Assembly: GCF_040267685.1 (NCBI RefSeq) | Contig: NZ_CP158367.1 | Coordinates: 1,364,001 to 1,428,000 of the forward strand | DNA: 64,000 nucleotides | Source of the DNA: Proteinivorax tanatarense | Lineage (GTDB): Bacteria; Bacillota; Proteinivoracia; Proteinivoracales; Proteinivoracaceae | Direction of reading: 5' to 3' | Part shown: piece by piece, positions 8,824-18,626 of the stretch | How the letters are laid out: each line of letters starts with the position of its first letter | Position numbering within the stretch: position 1 is the stretch's first letter | Notes under the pieces: model-generated | Told to the model about the DNA's origin: nothing | Seen by the model: the letters and a program-made list of their open reading frames with translations, nothing else | The model's database searches: none | Translations under genes and position numbers: made by a program

Positions 8824-8847
8824 AAAATTTTAATAGAGGTGAAATTA

Positions 8848-9531
8848 GTGAAAAAAATAGAGTTTTTTCTAGAAAAATTTAATTTGTCATATAAAGAAAT
8901 CTATGTAAAAGCTTTTACTCATTCTTCATATGCTTTTGAAAATGATTTAGGAATAAAAGCGCACAATCAAAGGCTAGAGTTTTTAGGTGATGCTGTTTTA
9001 GAGTTAATAATTAGTGAATATTTATATACCTTTACTAAGAATATTACCGAAGGTGAGATGACAAGATTAAGGGCACAGATAGTGTGTGAAAAATCATTAG
9101 CTGCTTCTGCCAGAAGGTTGGACTTTGGTGAAATGCTCTGGCTTGGAAAGGGTGAAGAAAAAACAGGTGGAAGGCAGAAAAACTCTATTTTAGCAGATAC
9201 TTTTGAAGCCTTTGTAGGAGCTATGTATATGGATTTGGGGTTTGACAAAAGTTACGATATTGTTTTGGACATACTTAAACCGGAAATAAATCAATCTTTA
9301 ATAGGTGAAGAAAGTGATTTTAAAACCCAGTTACAAGAGTATGTACAAAAAAATGGCGTAAACGATTTAACTTATAAAATTATCGAAGAAAAGGGACCAG
9401 ACCATGATAAAAGATTTAGGTCTGCCGTTTTCCTAAATGGTAAAAAGCTTGGGGTTGGAGAGGGAAAGACCAAAAAACAGTCTGAACAAGAGGCAGCAAG
9501 GCACGGCCTTATGCACTTTTATGAGCAATAA
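8848..9531 (+). CDS. rnc: Ribonuclease III
   Basis: RNase III cuts double-stranded RNA during rRNA maturation and mRNA turnover. The 227-residue protein has an N-terminal catalytic domain with the signature QRLEFLGDAVL (41-51; catalytic Glu44 and Asp48) and a C-terminal double-stranded RNA-binding domain (about 155-225, ending GKTKKQSEQEAA). The GTG at 8848 is preceded by GAGGTGAAA at good spacing; an upstream GTG at 8809 falls inside the acpP terminator stem and is rejected. The order rnc-smc-ftsY is conserved across Firmicutes. Confidence 0.97.
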   Translation: MKKIEFFLEKFNLSYKEIYVKAFTHSSYAFENDLGIKAHNQRLEFLGDAVLELIISEYLYTFTKNITEGEMTRLRAQIVCEKSLAASARRLDFGEMLWLGKGEEKTGGRQKNSILADTFEAFVGAMYMDLGFDKSYDIVLDILKPEINQSLIGEESDFKTQLQEYVQKNGVNDLTYKIIEEKGPDHDKRFRSAVFLNGKKLGVGEGKTKKQSEQEAARHGLMHFYEQ

Positions 9532-9574
9532 TAAAGGTTAGTTAAGCTGTTAATATGCATAAAGGGGGAGCTTA

Positions 9575-12500
9575 ATGCTATTAAAAAAAATAGAGTTACA
9601 AGGATTTAAGTCTTTTGCAAATAAAACTCAGTTAGAAATAGATAGAGGAGTAACTGCAATAGTAGGCCCTAATGGAAGTGGTAAAAGCAATATAATAGAT
9701 GCCATAAAATGGGTTTTAGGTGAGCAAAGTGTTAAAAGCCTTAGAGGTTCTAAAATGGAGGATGTTATTTTTTCTGGCTCTTCTGATAGTAGGCAAAAAA
9801 ATTATGCGCAGGTAACCTTAACTTTAGATAATAAACAAAAGCTTTTAGATATAGAGTATTCAGAAGTTAATATATCAAGACGTTACTTTAGAGATGGTCA
9901 AAGTCAATACTTTATAAACAAAACTGAGTGTCGACTAAAGGATATTCATGAACTTTTTATGGATACAGGACTAGGAAAAGAGGCTTATTCAGTTATAGGT
10001 CAGGGGCAAGTAGATGAAATCTTAACTAGTAGACCAGAAGAAAGGCGAATAATCTTTGAAGAAGCTTCTGGAATTGTAAAATATAAAAGTAAAAAATTGC
10101 AATCAATTCAAAAACTTGAACAAACTCAACAAAATTTACAACGAGTTGAAGATATTATTATAGAGGTGGAAAGTGAGATACCTACTATTAAAGAGCAAGC
10201 GTTTAAAGCTGAAAAATATAAGTCTTTAAAAGAAAAATTAAAAAACACTGAAGTGGGAATAATCTTACACCGATTAGATGAGCTAGACATTTCTTATAAA
10301 GGGACAACAGGCAAAATAGAGAGTCTAAGTCAAAGGTTGCAGGAAAAGGAATCTGAGTTAGATGCTTTATTTGAACAGCTACAAAAAGATGAAAACTATC
10401 TAAAGAAATTGGAACAGTCTTCAAAGTCAGTTATTGAAGCTCAACTTGACAATAAAGGTAAGATGGATAATATAAAATATAAGCTAGAATATCTGCGAGA
10501 AAAGGTTGAGGACTTAAGGTCAAAAATAGAAGAAAAAAAATTCCAAAATGAGAAAATTAAAAGCGAGATTACCAACTTTAAAATCGCGAAAAATAAGTCC
10601 ATTGAAGAAAAAAAAGAAAATGAAAAGTTATTACAGGATTACTCTATAAAAATTGAAGATTTTAAAGAAAAGACTTCATCATTAAATGTAAAGTTAGCGA
10701 ATAAAAAACAAGATCTTGAACATAAAAAAGAAAGTTTAATAAAACTACTTAATGATTTGGCTACCGATAAAAATGATATAAAAAACATAGATAGTTATAT
10801 AAATAGACTAGAAAGTGACTACACTAGGAAGAAAAACGAGCTAAAAGAGTATGAAAACAAGTTAAAAGACAGCCTATCTAGGTATGATCTGATAAATCAA
10901 AAGAAAGAATTAACATGGAAAAAATATAGAGAACTAGATGAACAATATAGCAATTTATATACGAAGTATAATGAAATTGAAAAGAAAAAAGAAAAGAAGC
11001 AAAATATAGTTACAGAAGCAGAAAAAAAGCTAAATGTATTACAAACACAGTTACAGGGAATAAAGCAATTAGAAAATAATTATTCAGGGTACAATATGGG
11101 CCCTAAGGAAATTTTAAAAAAATTTTCTACAAACAAAGATATTTATGGAGCAGTTGCTCAAATTTTTAATGTTGAGAAAGCATATAGTACTGCAATTGAA
11201 ACTGTTTTGGGTGGGTCTTTACAAAACATAGTAGTTGCTAATGCAAAAACTGCAGAAGAATGTATTAAGTATTTAAAAAACAATCACGCCGGAAGAGCAA
11301 CTTTTCTTCCTTTGGATATAGTAAAAGGCAAGAAAATAAATTATGACAAACAGCAGCCTGGGGTTATAGGAATTGCTTCAGAGCTAGTAAATTGTGCAAG
11401 TGAATTGGATGGAATAAAAGACTATTTACTAGGACGTATATTTGTTGTAGATAACTTAAACAATGGGCTACTATTGGCAAAATCCCAAGGTTATAGATAC
11501 AGAATTGTAACGTTAGATGGTGAACTGATTAATGCAGGGGGTTCAATGTCTGGTGGGCGTTATAAAGGTAAAAGCACCGGTCTTTTAAAAAGAAATGCTC
11601 AAATAAAAGAAACTATGGATATGTTAGAAAAACAACAAGAGTTTTTTGTAGAAAAACAAAAAGAGTTAAAGGTTCAAATAGAGCATTTAAATGAGATAGA
11701 AATAAAGTTAGAACAGGTAGAAGAACAAAAGCAAACTAACAAGCTAGAAATAAACGAGCTTGAACAACAAATTATGCTGATTGAGCAAAAAATCACATCA
11801 GTTCGGGAAAATGTTGAACTTCTTCAAGAGGAGATAAATAGTTTAATAGCTGATAAAAACAAGTATCAATCTAGAGTACTTCAAAAAGAAGAAAGTATTC
11901 AAGCAATGGAAAGAAATGAGAAGCAACTTAATGAAGAAGTTAAAGAGTATCAAACTGAGATAGAAAACATTGAAGAGTCTTTAGGTGAAGCTCAATCTAA
12001 ACAAGTTAGTCAAAAAATAACCATAGCTTCATTAAAAGAAAAACTTTCTGCCCTTAAGCGTGATTTGAAAGGAATAGACGAAAGGATTCTACAAAATGAA
12101 AATAATTTCGATGAGAATTTGGCAGACCTTAACAAAATGGAAGAACAAGAAAACAAAGGTAAAGCTGAAATAGAGAATTTAGTTAATGAATCCTTCAAAT
12201 TGCAAGAAAGAAATGATGCGTTAGAGAAAGAGAAGTTAATTTATAGCGGGAAAATCCAGTCGATAAAACTTAAAATTCAGACAAAAAAACAACAACATCA
12301 AGATATTACAAGCACTTTAGAAAAAGATAAAGAATCGATAAATAATTTAAATTTAAAGAAATCTAGAGTTTTGATGGAGATTGAACAGCAAACAGAAAAA
12401 TTACTAGGGGAATATTACTTAACTGTTAATGAAGCATTAAAGGATGGATATGAACCTTTCAATTCTAGAAGTGGTCAAAAGGAGGTAAAAAGGTTAAGGG

Positions 12501-13123
12501 AAGATATTAAGGGGATGGGAACGGTTAACTTAGGGGCTTTAGATGAGTACCAAAGACTAAGTCATAGATTAGACTTTTTACAAGAACAAAAAAGTGATTT
12601 AAATAAAAGTAGAATGGATCTACAAAAGATAATAACGGAAATGGATAAACAAATGGCTGAACAGTTCGAACTAACATTTAAAACGATTAATAAAAACTTC
12701 AATGAAGTATTTAAGAAATTATTTGGTGGTGGTCAAGGGTATTTAAAACTTTCTAACCCAAATCAAATGTTGGAAAGTGGAGTGGAGATTTTTGTTCAAC
12801 CTCCTGGTAAAAAAATGCAGTCTATGTCGTTACTTTCAGGTGGCGAGAAAGCTCTTACGGCAATAACTTTGTTGTTTTCTATACTAATGACTCGACCTTC
12901 TCCTTTCTGTGTTCTTGATGAAATTGAAGCTTCTTTAGATGAAGCTAATGTTAATAGGTTTGCTTCATTTTTAAAGGAGCTATCACAAAAGTCTCAATTT
13001 TTAGTGGTAACCCATAGACAAGGAACTATGAGCTATGCTGATATGCTTTATGGAATTACTATGGAGGATTCAGGTGTGTCTAAACTAATATCTGTAAAAT
13101 TTGATGATGAAAAGGTGGGATAA
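9575..13123 (+). CDS. smc: Chromosome segregation ATPase SMC
   Basis: SMC is the ATPase of the bacterial condensin that, with ScpA and ScpB, organises and separates chromosomes. The 1182-residue protein has a Walker A motif GPNGSGKSN (31-39), a long coiled-coil arm (about 170-500), a hinge domain (about 510-670, with the glycine-rich NAGGSMSGG), the returning coiled coil, and a C-terminal head with the signature LLSGGEKAL and Walker [13 protein letters not shown]. Length and order are standard. It stops four bases before the ftsY ATG. Confidence 0.98.
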   Translation: MLLKKIELQGFKSFANKTQLEIDRGVTAIVGPNGSGKSNIIDAIKWVLGEQSVKSLRGSKMEDVIFSGSSDSRQKNYAQVTLTLDNKQKLLDIEYSEVNISRRYFRDGQSQYFINKTECRLKDIHELFMDTGLGKEAYSVIGQGQVDEILTSRPEERRIIFEEASGIVKYKSKKLQSIQKLEQTQQNLQRVEDIIIEVESEIPTIKEQAFKAEKYKSLKEKLKNTEVGIILHRLDELDISYKGTTGKIESLSQRLQEKESELDALFEQLQKDENYLKKLEQSSKSVIEAQLDNKGKMDNIKYKLEYLREKVEDLRSKIEEKKFQNEKIKSEITNFKIAKNKSIEEKKENEKLLQDYSIKIEDFKEKTSSLNVKLANKKQDLEHKKESLIKLLNDLATDKNDIKNIDSYINRLESDYTRKKNELKEYENKLKDSLSRYDLINQKKELTWKKYRELDEQYSNLYTKYNEIEKKKEKKQNIVTEAEKKLNVLQTQLQGIKQLENNYSGYNMGPKEILKKFSTNKDIYGAVAQIFNVEKAYSTAIETVLGGSLQNIVVANAKTAEECIKYLKNNHAGRATFLPLDIVKGKKINYDKQQPGVIGIASELVNCASELDGIKDYLLGRIFVVDNLNNGLLLAKSQGYRYRIVTLDGELINAGGSMSGGRYKGKSTGLLKRNAQIKETMDMLEKQQEFFVEKQKELKVQIEHLNEIEIKLEQVEEQKQTNKLEINELEQQIMLIEQKITSVRENVELLQEEINSLIADKNKYQSRVLQKEESIQAMERNEKQLNEEVKEYQTEIENIEESLGEAQSKQVSQKITIASLKEKLSALKRDLKGIDERILQNENNFDENLADLNKMEEQENKGKAEIENLVNESFKLQERNDALEKEKLIYSGKIQSIKLKIQTKKQQHQDITSTLEKDKESINNLNLKKSRVLMEIEQQTEKLLGEYYLTVNEALKDGYEPFNSRSGQKEVKRLREDIKGMGTVNLGALDEYQRLSHRLDFLQEQKSDLNKSRMDLQKIITEMDKQMAEQFELTFKTINKNFNEVFKKLFGGGQGYLKLSNPNQMLESGVEIFVQPPGKKMQSMSLLSGGEKALTAITLLFSILMTRPSPFCVLDEIEASLDEANVNRFASFLKELSQKSQFLVVTHRQGTMSYADMLYGITMEDSGVSKLISVKFDDEKVG

Positions 13124-13127
13124 TGAT

Positions 13128-14045
13128 ATGTCAATATTAAATAAATTTAAAAGTGGCTTAAATAAAACTCGCAAAAATTTATTAGGTGGAATAGAAAAAG
13201 TTTTTAGCGGCTTTTCTAGTGTTGATGATGAATTTTTTGAAGAGCTTGAAGAAGTTTTGTTAGAAGCTGATGTAGGTGTTAAAACAACTATGGATTTAAT
13301 AGAAGAGTTGCGAGATTATTGTGAGGAAGAAAATGTAAAGGAAAGTGCAGAACTTCAAAAGTTTTTTGAAGATCGTTTAATAGAACAGTTTGGTGAAGGA
13401 AGTACTAAATTAAACAGTTCAGATGTAAAGCCAACAGTTATATTTGTCTGTGGTGTTAATGGAGTCGGCAAAACAACCTTTATAGGGAAACTAACTAATA
13501 AATTACAAAAAGAGGGCAATAAAGTGATGTTAGTTGCTGCTGACACATTTAGAGCAGCGGCGATAGAGCAACTTAAGGTATGGGGAGATAGAAATAATGT
13601 AGATGTAATTAGTCATCAAATGGGCAGCGATCCAGGGGCCGTTATATATGACGGACTTCAAGCAGCAAAAGCAAGGAAAGTAGATTATGTAATTTGCGAT
13701 ACTGCTGGAAGACTTCATTCAAAAACCAACTTGATGGAAGAATTAAAAAAAGTGAATAGAGTAATAAAAAGAGAAATACCTGACGGACCTCATGAAAGCC
13801 TTTTAGTGTTAGATGCAACCACCGGACAAAATGCTATAAATCAAGCTAAAGCCTTTGGAGAGGCTACAGAATTATCGGGTATAGTTCTCAACAAGATAGA
13901 TGGCACTGCTAAGGGGGGAGTAGTTATAGCAATAAATAAGGAGTTAAAAGTACCAATAAAGTATGTAGGTCTTGGAGAAAAGATTGATGATTTACAAGAG
14001 TTTGATGGTAAGCAGTTTATAAAAGCACTCTTTGACAGGGGGTAA
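13128..14045 (+). CDS. ftsY: Signal recognition particle receptor FtsY
   Basis: FtsY is the membrane-associated SRP receptor GTPase that docks Ffh-ribosome complexes at the SecYEG translocon. The 305-residue form lacks the long acidic A domain of E. coli, as usual in Firmicutes. The N domain is followed by the G domain: P-loop GVNGVGKTT (109-117), DTFRAAA, DTAGRLH and a C-terminal GLGEKIDDL. The guanine-specificity loop reads NKIDGTAKGG rather than the commoner TKLD. The start is the ATG at 13128 behind AAGGTGGG. Its partner ffh lies about 1 kb downstream. Confidence 0.97.
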   Translation: MSILNKFKSGLNKTRKNLLGGIEKVFSGFSSVDDEFFEELEEVLLEADVGVKTTMDLIEELRDYCEEENVKESAELQKFFEDRLIEQFGEGSTKLNSSDVKPTVIFVCGVNGVGKTTFIGKLTNKLQKEGNKVMLVAADTFRAAAIEQLKVWGDRNNVDVISHQMGSDPGAVIYDGLQAAKARKVDYVICDTAGRLHSKTNLMEELKKVNRVIKREIPDGPHESLLVLDATTGQNAINQAKAFGEATELSGIVLNKIDGTAKGGVVIAINKELKVPIKYVGLGEKIDDLQEFDGKQFIKALFDRG

Positions 14046-14049
14046 TCTA

Positions 14050-14574
14050 ATGGACTCCTTAGTTCTAAAAGCACAATCAGGGGATATTCAAGCCTTTGAA
14101 CAGCTGGTTAATGAGTATCGGAATATAGCTTTAAAAATGGCTTATCAGTTAACGGGAAGTTTAGCTGAGGCTGAAGATTTAATTCAGGAAGCTTTTATAA
14201 GGGTATTTAAGTTTTTGAAAACCTATAAAGGCCAATGTTCTTTCACTTCTTGGCTGTATCAAATAATTTTAAATTTATATAAAGATCAAAATATAAGATA
14301 TAATAAACTTAAGACTGTCCCTTTAGATCAAATAAGTGGTTTGTTAAAAGATATGAGTAATAATATAGGTAGTATAGATTTAAAGGATACACAATTAGTG
14401 GTAAAAGAACAGTTAGAAAAGCTGCCTACCCTTACAAGAAACGCGATGCTATTAAAAGAGTATTATGGATATTCCTACACAGAAATTTCTGACATTTTAA
14501 AGGTATCAGTTGACTCAGTTAGAACAAGATTGTATAGAGGTAGAAAGTTAATTAAAGAAAATCTCAGCTTATAA
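14050..14574 (+). CDS. RNA polymerase sigma factor, sigma-70 family (ECF-like)
   Basis: A 174-residue two-domain sigma factor. Region 2 includes AEDLIQEAFIRVFK and SFTSWLYQIILNLYKD; region 4 holds the helix-turn-helix YTEISDILKVSVDSVRTRLYRGRKLI. There is no sigma-3 domain, so it is of ECF (SigW-like) type. It starts four bases after the ftsY stop, with AGGGGGT as ribosome site inside the end of ftsY, so it is translationally coupled, and a terminator follows at once. No anti-sigma gene is adjacent. This position, between ftsY and ylxM-ffh, is unusual in my knowledge; a role in envelope or secretion stress is a guess from context. Confidence 0.88.
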   Translation: MDSLVLKAQSGDIQAFEQLVNEYRNIALKMAYQLTGSLAEAEDLIQEAFIRVFKFLKTYKGQCSFTSWLYQIILNLYKDQNIRYNKLKTVPLDQISGLLKDMSNNIGSIDLKDTQLVVKEQLEKLPTLTRNAMLLKEYYGYSYTEISDILKVSVDSVRTRLYRGRKLIKENLSL

Positions 14575-14610
14575 AACAACTCACTGTTGTGAGCTGTTTT
14601 ATATTTTATA
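14573..14610 (+). terminator. Rho-independent terminator after the sigma factor gene
   Basis: Arms AAAACAACTCAC (14573-14584) and GTGAGCTGTTTT (14589-14600), one mismatch, four-base loop, then ATATTTTATATTT. It closes the rnc-smc-ftsY-sigma unit. Confidence 0.75.
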
Positions 14611-14611
14611 T

Positions 14612-14640
14612 TTGACAAATCCAAATAACCGTGGTAAAGT
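14612..14640 (+). promoter_or_regulatory. Sigma-A promoter for ylxM-ffh-rpsP operon
   Basis: TTGACA (14612-14617), 17 bases, TAAAGT (14635-14640), just behind the upstream terminator and 44 bases before ylxM. Confidence 0.6.
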
Positions 14641-14683
14641 TTCTATGTAAAGTAAAATTACTTAACAGAAGAGGGTGTGTTAA

Positions 14684-15007
14684 TTGTTAGAAAAAATCAC
14701 ACATCTCAATGATTTGTTTGATTGTTATGAACCTTTATTAACAAATAAGCAAAGGGAATTATTTAAACTGTATTATCAGCATGATTACTCTCTAGGTGAG
14801 ATAGCAGAACAAAGTGATGTAAGTCGCCAAGCTGTATATGATACATTAAAAAGGGTAACTTCTCTTCTATATGATTATGAGAGTAAATTAAAGCTACTAG
14901 CCAAAGAACAGCTGATCGAAAAGACTATTAATGACATGGAAGATATATTAACTACCGATGATGATATTAGACTAAGAGAAATATACAAAAACCTTATAAA
15001 AAGTTAG
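14684..15007 (+). CDS. ylxM: YlxM family DNA-binding / SRP-associated protein
   Basis: A 107-residue YlxM (UPF0122) protein. A sigma-region-4-like helix-turn-helix is visible in YSLGEIAEQSDVSRQAVYDTLKR. The gene is fused into the ffh operon across Firmicutes, and streptococcal YlxM was reported to interact with SRP components and modulate Ffh GTPase activity. The start is TTG behind GAGGGTG. It lies ten bases before ffh. Confidence 0.92.
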   Translation: MLEKITHLNDLFDCYEPLLTNKQRELFKLYYQHDYSLGEIAEQSDVSRQAVYDTLKRVTSLLYDYESKLKLLAKEQLIEKTINDMEDILTTDDDIRLREIYKNLIKS

Positions 15008-15017
15008 AGGTGAAATT

Positions 15018-16349
15018 ATGCTTCAAGGTTTATCAGAAAAACTTCAAGGTGTCTTTGCAAATCTTAAAAAGAAAGGCAAGTTATCGGAAAAAGACGTTAA
15101 AGAGGCAATGAGAGAAGTTAGAGTTGCTCTTTTAGAAGCCGATGTCAATTTTCAAGTAGTAAAAAAGTTTATAAAAACTGTACGAGAAAAGAGTACTGGG
15201 CAAGAGATATTAAACAGCTTAACACCAGGTCAACAGGTAATAAAAATTGTCAGAGACGAACTACAAGAGTTAATGGGTGGCCAAAATGAGGGGCTAAATT
15301 TAAATACACACCCAGCTCCCATAATGCTTGTAGGATTGCAAGGTGCCGGTAAAACTACTATGTCTGTTAAATTGGCGAAAAAATTGAGCCAGGATAATAA
15401 GAAGGTTTTATTAGTTGCAGCTGACATTTATAGGCCGGCAGCTATTAAACAATTAGAGTCTATGGCAGAACAACAAGAGATAGACTTATTTCAATTAGGA
15501 ACAAATAATTCTCCAGTTGATATATGTAAAGCAGCCATGGAACATGCAAAAAAGTATGGACATGATATTTTAATTTTTGACACTGCAGGTCGACTTCATG
15601 TGGATGATAAGTTAATGGATGAGTTAGATGATATACAACAAGCTACATCGCCGTGTGAAACTCTTTTGGTTGTGGATGCTATGACTGGACAGGATGCCGT
15701 AAATGTCGCTCAAAACTTTAATGACAAATTAGGTATTTCAGGAGTTGTATTGACTAAACTAGATGGTGATACTCGTGGTGGAGCTGCTATTTCAATAAAA
15801 GCAGTTACAGGAGCTCCAATCAAATATATTGGTACTGGTGAAAAAGTAGAAAATTTAGAGGTTTTTCATCCTGATAGAATGGCTTCACGAATTTTAGGTA
15901 TGGGTGATGTACTTTCGTTGATAGAAAAAGCTGAACAATCTATAGATGCTGATAAAGCAAAAGAACTGCAGGAAAAGATGAAAAATCAACAATTTACATT
16001 TGATGATTTTATCGAGCAACTTCAGCAAATAAAAAAAATGGGATCACTAGATCAAATATTAGGCATGATACCAGGTTTGCCTTCCAAAAAGTTAAAAGGA
16101 TTATCTGCAGATGAAGGTGATTTAGTTAAAATTGAAGCTATTATTAAGTCTATGACAAAAGAAGAACGAGTTAATCCTTCTATTATAAACGGAAGTAGGC
16201 GAAAGAGAATTGCTTTAGGTAGTGGGACGAAAGTCCAAGATGTAAACAGACTTTTAAAGCAGTTTGAACAGATGAAAAAGATGATGAAACAATTTGGTTC
16301 TATGGAAAAAAATCTTAGCAATAAGAAAGGTGGATTTCCTTTCTTTTAA
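15018..16349 (+). CDS. ffh: Signal recognition particle protein Ffh
   Basis: Ffh binds 4.5S/6S SRP RNA and signal sequences emerging from ribosomes and delivers them to FtsY. The 443-residue protein has an N domain, a G domain with P-loop GLQGAGKTT (106-114), DTAGRLH and [10 protein letters not shown], and a methionine-rich M domain (from about 300) with [19 protein letters not shown] (RNA-binding) and [11 protein letters not shown]. Length is standard. It heads a translation-linked cluster with rpsP, khpA, rimM, trmD and rplS. Confidence 0.98.
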   Translation: MLQGLSEKLQGVFANLKKKGKLSEKDVKEAMREVRVALLEADVNFQVVKKFIKTVREKSTGQEILNSLTPGQQVIKIVRDELQELMGGQNEGLNLNTHPAPIMLVGLQGAGKTTMSVKLAKKLSQDNKKVLLVAADIYRPAAIKQLESMAEQQEIDLFQLGTNNSPVDICKAAMEHAKKYGHDILIFDTAGRLHVDDKLMDELDDIQQATSPCETLLVVDAMTGQDAVNVAQNFNDKLGISGVVLTKLDGDTRGGAAISIKAVTGAPIKYIGTGEKVENLEVFHPDRMASRILGMGDVLSLIEKAEQSIDADKAKELQEKMKNQQFTFDDFIEQLQQIKKMGSLDQILGMIPGLPSKKLKGLSADEGDLVKIEAIIKSMTKEERVNPSIINGSRRKRIALGSGTKVQDVNRLLKQFEQMKKMMKQFGSMEKNLSNKKGGFPFF

Positions 16350-16386
16350 AAGTATCTACTTTAAGTTATGTAAAGGAGGTGAAAGT

Positions 16387-16632
16387 ATGGCAGTAAAAAT
16401 GCGACTAAAAAGAATGGGTTCTAAAAAGAAACCTTTTTATAGAGTGGTAGTTGCTGACTCAAGAGCGCCTAGAGATGGTCGTTTTATCGAAGAGTTAGGT
16501 TACTACAACCCTAGAACTGAACCGGTTGAAGTGAAGATTGACGCTGATAAAGCAAAGGATTGGATAAACAAGGGAGCTCAGCCATCCGACACTGTTAAGA
16601 CCTTACTTAAAAAAGCTGAGATAATTGGCTAG
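16387..16632 (+). CDS. rpsP: 30S ribosomal protein bS16
   Basis: bS16 helps assemble the 30S body. The 81-residue product begins [19 protein letters not shown] and contains [22 protein letters not shown], the family core. The ATG follows AAAGGAGGTGAAAGT. An earlier in-frame ATG inside ffh is only an extension artefact. It sits 37 bases after ffh. Confidence 0.98.
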   Translation: MAVKMRLKRMGSKKKPFYRVVVADSRAPRDGRFIEELGYYNPRTEPVEVKIDADKAKDWINKGAQPSDTVKTLLKKAEIIG

Positions 16633-16656
16633 TTAATCGTTAGGAGGTCTTTTATT

Positions 16657-16890
16657 ATGAGGGAACTTGTAGAGTTTGTTGCTAAGTCTTTAGTTACTAA
16701 CGTTGAAGAAGTAGAAGTAAGTGAAAATACACGGGGAAATGACTCGGTTATTTCTCTTAAGGTAGCTAAAGAGGATATGGGCAAGGTTATAGGCAAGAAA
16801 GGTAAAATTGCTAAGGCCTTGCGTACTGTGGTTAATGCTGCAGCATCACGTAATGATAAAAAAGTTATTGTGGATATTGTCGATAAATAG
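16657..16890 (+). CDS. khpA: KH-domain RNA-binding protein KhpA
   Basis: A 77-residue single KH-domain protein (formerly YlqC). The GxxG loop is in GKVIGKKGKIAKALR. KhpA forms a complex with KhpB (Jag) and binds RNA broadly; in pneumococcus the pair influences cell elongation. The partner is not in this window. The TAG stop lies in the 5' arm of the following terminator. Confidence 0.95.
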   Translation: MRELVEFVAKSLVTNVEEVEVSENTRGNDSVISLKVAKEDMGKVIGKKGKIAKALRTVVNAAASRNDKKVIVDIVDK

Positions 16891-16919
16891 GGTTAGATTA
16901 ATTTCTGACCCTATTTTTA
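16887..16919 (+). terminator. Rho-independent terminator overlapping the khpA stop codon
   Basis: Arms ATAGGGTTAG (16887-16896) and CTGACCCTAT (16905-16914), one G-U pair, eight-base loop, then TTTTAG. It may attenuate the ribosomal operon before rimM-trmD. Confidence 0.65.
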
Positions 16920-16947
16920 GATATGAAATAGTAAAAGTGGTGATATT

Positions 16948-17442
16948 TTGAATAAGGAAAGAATAAAAGTAGGTAAAATTGTGACCACCCATGGAATTAA
17001 AGGTGAGGTTAAAGTAGTTCCTCTAACAGATTTTGAGGAAAGGTTTAACAGGGGAGAAAAACTATATATAAATAATAAACTATATATTATTGAAAAAAGC
17101 AGATTCCATAAGCAGCAGTTTTGTATAAAATTTACTGGTTATGATGACATAAACAAGGTTTCCCATTTAGTAAATCAATTTTTGGAAATAAATAAGTCAG
17201 ATATTAAAAATCTACCTAAAGATAGGTTTTACTTTTTTCAGCTTGAAGGATGTAATGTCTATACAAGCACCGGTGAATTTTTAGGCGTTTTAACTTCAGT
17301 GAAAAGAACTGGAAGTAATGATGTTTATATCGTAAAGGGAGAAAGAGAATTTTTAATTCCTGCTCTTAAAAAAGTGGTTACAAAAGTAGATGTTGATAAT
17401 AAAAGGATTGTTATAACACCAATGGAGGGAATGTTAGATTGA
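16948..17442 (+). CDS. rimM: Ribosome maturation factor RimM
   Basis: RimM binds uS19 in the 30S head and assists late 16S rRNA processing. The 164-residue protein has the N-terminal RimM barrel (KVGKIVTTHGIKGEVKV) and a C-terminal PRC-barrel (YFFQLEGCNVYTSTGEFLGVL, FLIPALKKVV). The start is TTG behind AAGTGGTGA. The stop overlaps the TTG start of trmD by four bases. Confidence 0.96.
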   Translation: MNKERIKVGKIVTTHGIKGEVKVVPLTDFEERFNRGEKLYINNKLYIIEKSRFHKQQFCIKFTGYDDINKVSHLVNQFLEINKSDIKNLPKDRFYFFQLEGCNVYTSTGEFLGVLTSVKRTGSNDVYIVKGEREFLIPALKKVVTKVDVDNKRIVITPMEGMLD

Positions 17443-18125
17443 AAATAGATGTAATTACAATCTTTCCGGAAATGTTTAAGTCTCCTTTTTCCCAAAGTAT
17501 AATTAAGCGAGCTATAGAAGAAAACTATGTGGAACTAATAATTCACGACTTGAGGGATTACTCTTTAGATAAACATAACAAAGTGGATGATTACCCATAC
17601 GGTGGTGGGGCTGGGATGGTTATGAAGCCAGAACCTTTTTTTCGCTGTATAGAAGATATTGGTTTTGATGATAACACGGAAATCATATTTATGACCCCAA
17701 CTGGTCAACAGTTTAATCAGCAGGTTTGTCATGAGTTTACTCAAAAAAACCATATGATTCTTTTATGTGGACACTATGAAGGAGTAGATCAGCGTGTTAT
17801 TGATAGGTTTGTAACTAAAGAACTATCAATAGGTGATTATGTCCTTACTGGTGGGGAGTTACCTGCAATGGTAGTCGTTGATGCTGTAGCTCGGGTTATT
17901 CCTGGTGTTCTTAGAAAGGAGGAGTCTTATTTAAAAGACTCTTTTCAAGATGGTTTATTAGAGCACCCACATTACACAAGGCCAATGGAGTATTGTGGCA
18001 TGAAAGTTCCAGATGTTCTTTTATCTGGCAATCATGGCGAGATAAGAAAGTGGAGAGAAAATAAATCTGTAGAAATTACCCAAAAAAAGCGTCCTGACCT
18101 AGTTAGAACTAAAAAGGATTTGTAA
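17439..18125 (+). CDS. trmD: tRNA (guanine37-N1)-methyltransferase TrmD
   Basis: TrmD uses S-adenosylmethionine to make m1G37, preventing +1 frameshifting. The 228-residue SPOUT enzyme shows the trefoil-knot motifs MTPTGQ, LLCGHYEGVDQRV and SIGDYVLTGGELPAMVV. The TTG start overlaps the rimM stop (TTGA). The rplS promoter overlaps its stop codon. Confidence 0.98.
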   Translation: MKIDVITIFPEMFKSPFSQSIIKRAIEENYVELIIHDLRDYSLDKHNKVDDYPYGGGAGMVMKPEPFFRCIEDIGFDDNTEIIFMTPTGQQFNQQVCHEFTQKNHMILLCGHYEGVDQRVIDRFVTKELSIGDYVLTGGELPAMVVVDAVARVIPGVLRKEESYLKDSFQDGLLEHPHYTRPMEYCGMKVPDVLLSGNHGEIRKWRENKSVEITQKKRPDLVRTKKDL

Positions 18126-18148
18126 AAGTAAAGATATTATGCTATAAT
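18120..18148 (+). promoter_or_regulatory. Extended -10 promoter for rplS
   Basis: TTGTAA (18120-18125, containing the trmD stop), 17 bases, and TATAAT (18143-18148) preceded by TGC, an extended -10. It would give an rplS leader of about 60 bases. Confidence 0.65.
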
Positions 18149-18154
18149 TTAGTG

Positions 18155-18216
18155 GGATTACGGGCGGTCCTCTGTCTTAAGACAAGAACGGCTATGAAGG
18201 AAGGAGGCAATTAAAT
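18155..18216 (+). promoter_or_regulatory. Candidate ribosomal protein L19 mRNA leader
   Basis: Between the predicted transcription start and rplS lies a GC-richer leader with a perfect palindrome TGTCTTAAGACA (18173-18184), flanked by CGGGCGGTCC and AGAACGGCT, which partly pair. Position and size fit the autoregulatory L19 leader known in Firmicutes. I cannot confirm the match to its consensus without a covariance search. Confidence 0.5.
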
Positions 18217-18564
18217 ATGGAAATTATAAGAGAGTTAGAAAAAGAGCAGATGAAAAATGACATACCTAACTTTAAAGCTGGAGATACTGTCAGAGTTCAC
18301 GTTAAGGTAGTTGAGGGTGACAGAGAGAGAATCCAGGTATTTGAAGGAGTTGTTATTAAAAGGCAAGGTGGCTCTGCAAGAGAAACTTTTACTGTACGTA
18401 GAGTTTCTTATGGAGTGGGGATGGAGAGAACATTCCCTGTGCATTCTCCAAGAATTGATAAAATTGAAGTTAAACGTCGCGGAAAAGTCAGAAGAGCTAA
18501 GCTGTACTACTTGCGCAACCTTACAGGAAAAGCAGCAAGAATTAAAGATGCCGTTAGACGATAA
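18217..18564 (+). CDS. rplS: 50S ribosomal protein bL19
   Basis: bL19 lies at the 30S-50S interface. The 115-residue product has the typical core [45 protein letters not shown] and the basic tail [13 protein letters not shown] strong GGAAGGAGG site precedes the ATG. It likely has its own promoter and leader within the operon and is closed by a terminator. Confidence 0.98.
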   Translation: MEIIRELEKEQMKNDIPNFKAGDTVRVHVKVVEGDRERIQVFEGVVIKRQGGSARETFTVRRVSYGVGMERTFPVHSPRIDKIEVKRRGKVRRAKLYYLRNLTGKAARIKDAVRR

Positions 18565-18600
18565 AAAAAGAGGGCTGTTAATCAGCCCCTTTTTTATATA
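18563..18600 (+). terminator. Rho-independent terminator after rplS
   Basis: Stem AGGGCTG / CAGCCCCT with a five-base loop, preceded by an A-run and followed by TTTTTTATATA. It starts within the rplS stop codon. Confidence 0.85.
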
Positions 18601-18626
18601 AAATTTCTATAGGGGAGAGGCCATTG

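Noticed and set aside
8809-8847. Upstream GTG extension of rnc
   Set aside because: It falls in the stem of the acpP terminator; GTG 8848 has a proper ribosome site.
18311-18601. 96-residue frame overlapping rplS on the same strand
   Set aside because: Lies within the clearly conserved L19 gene in another frame and runs through its terminator.
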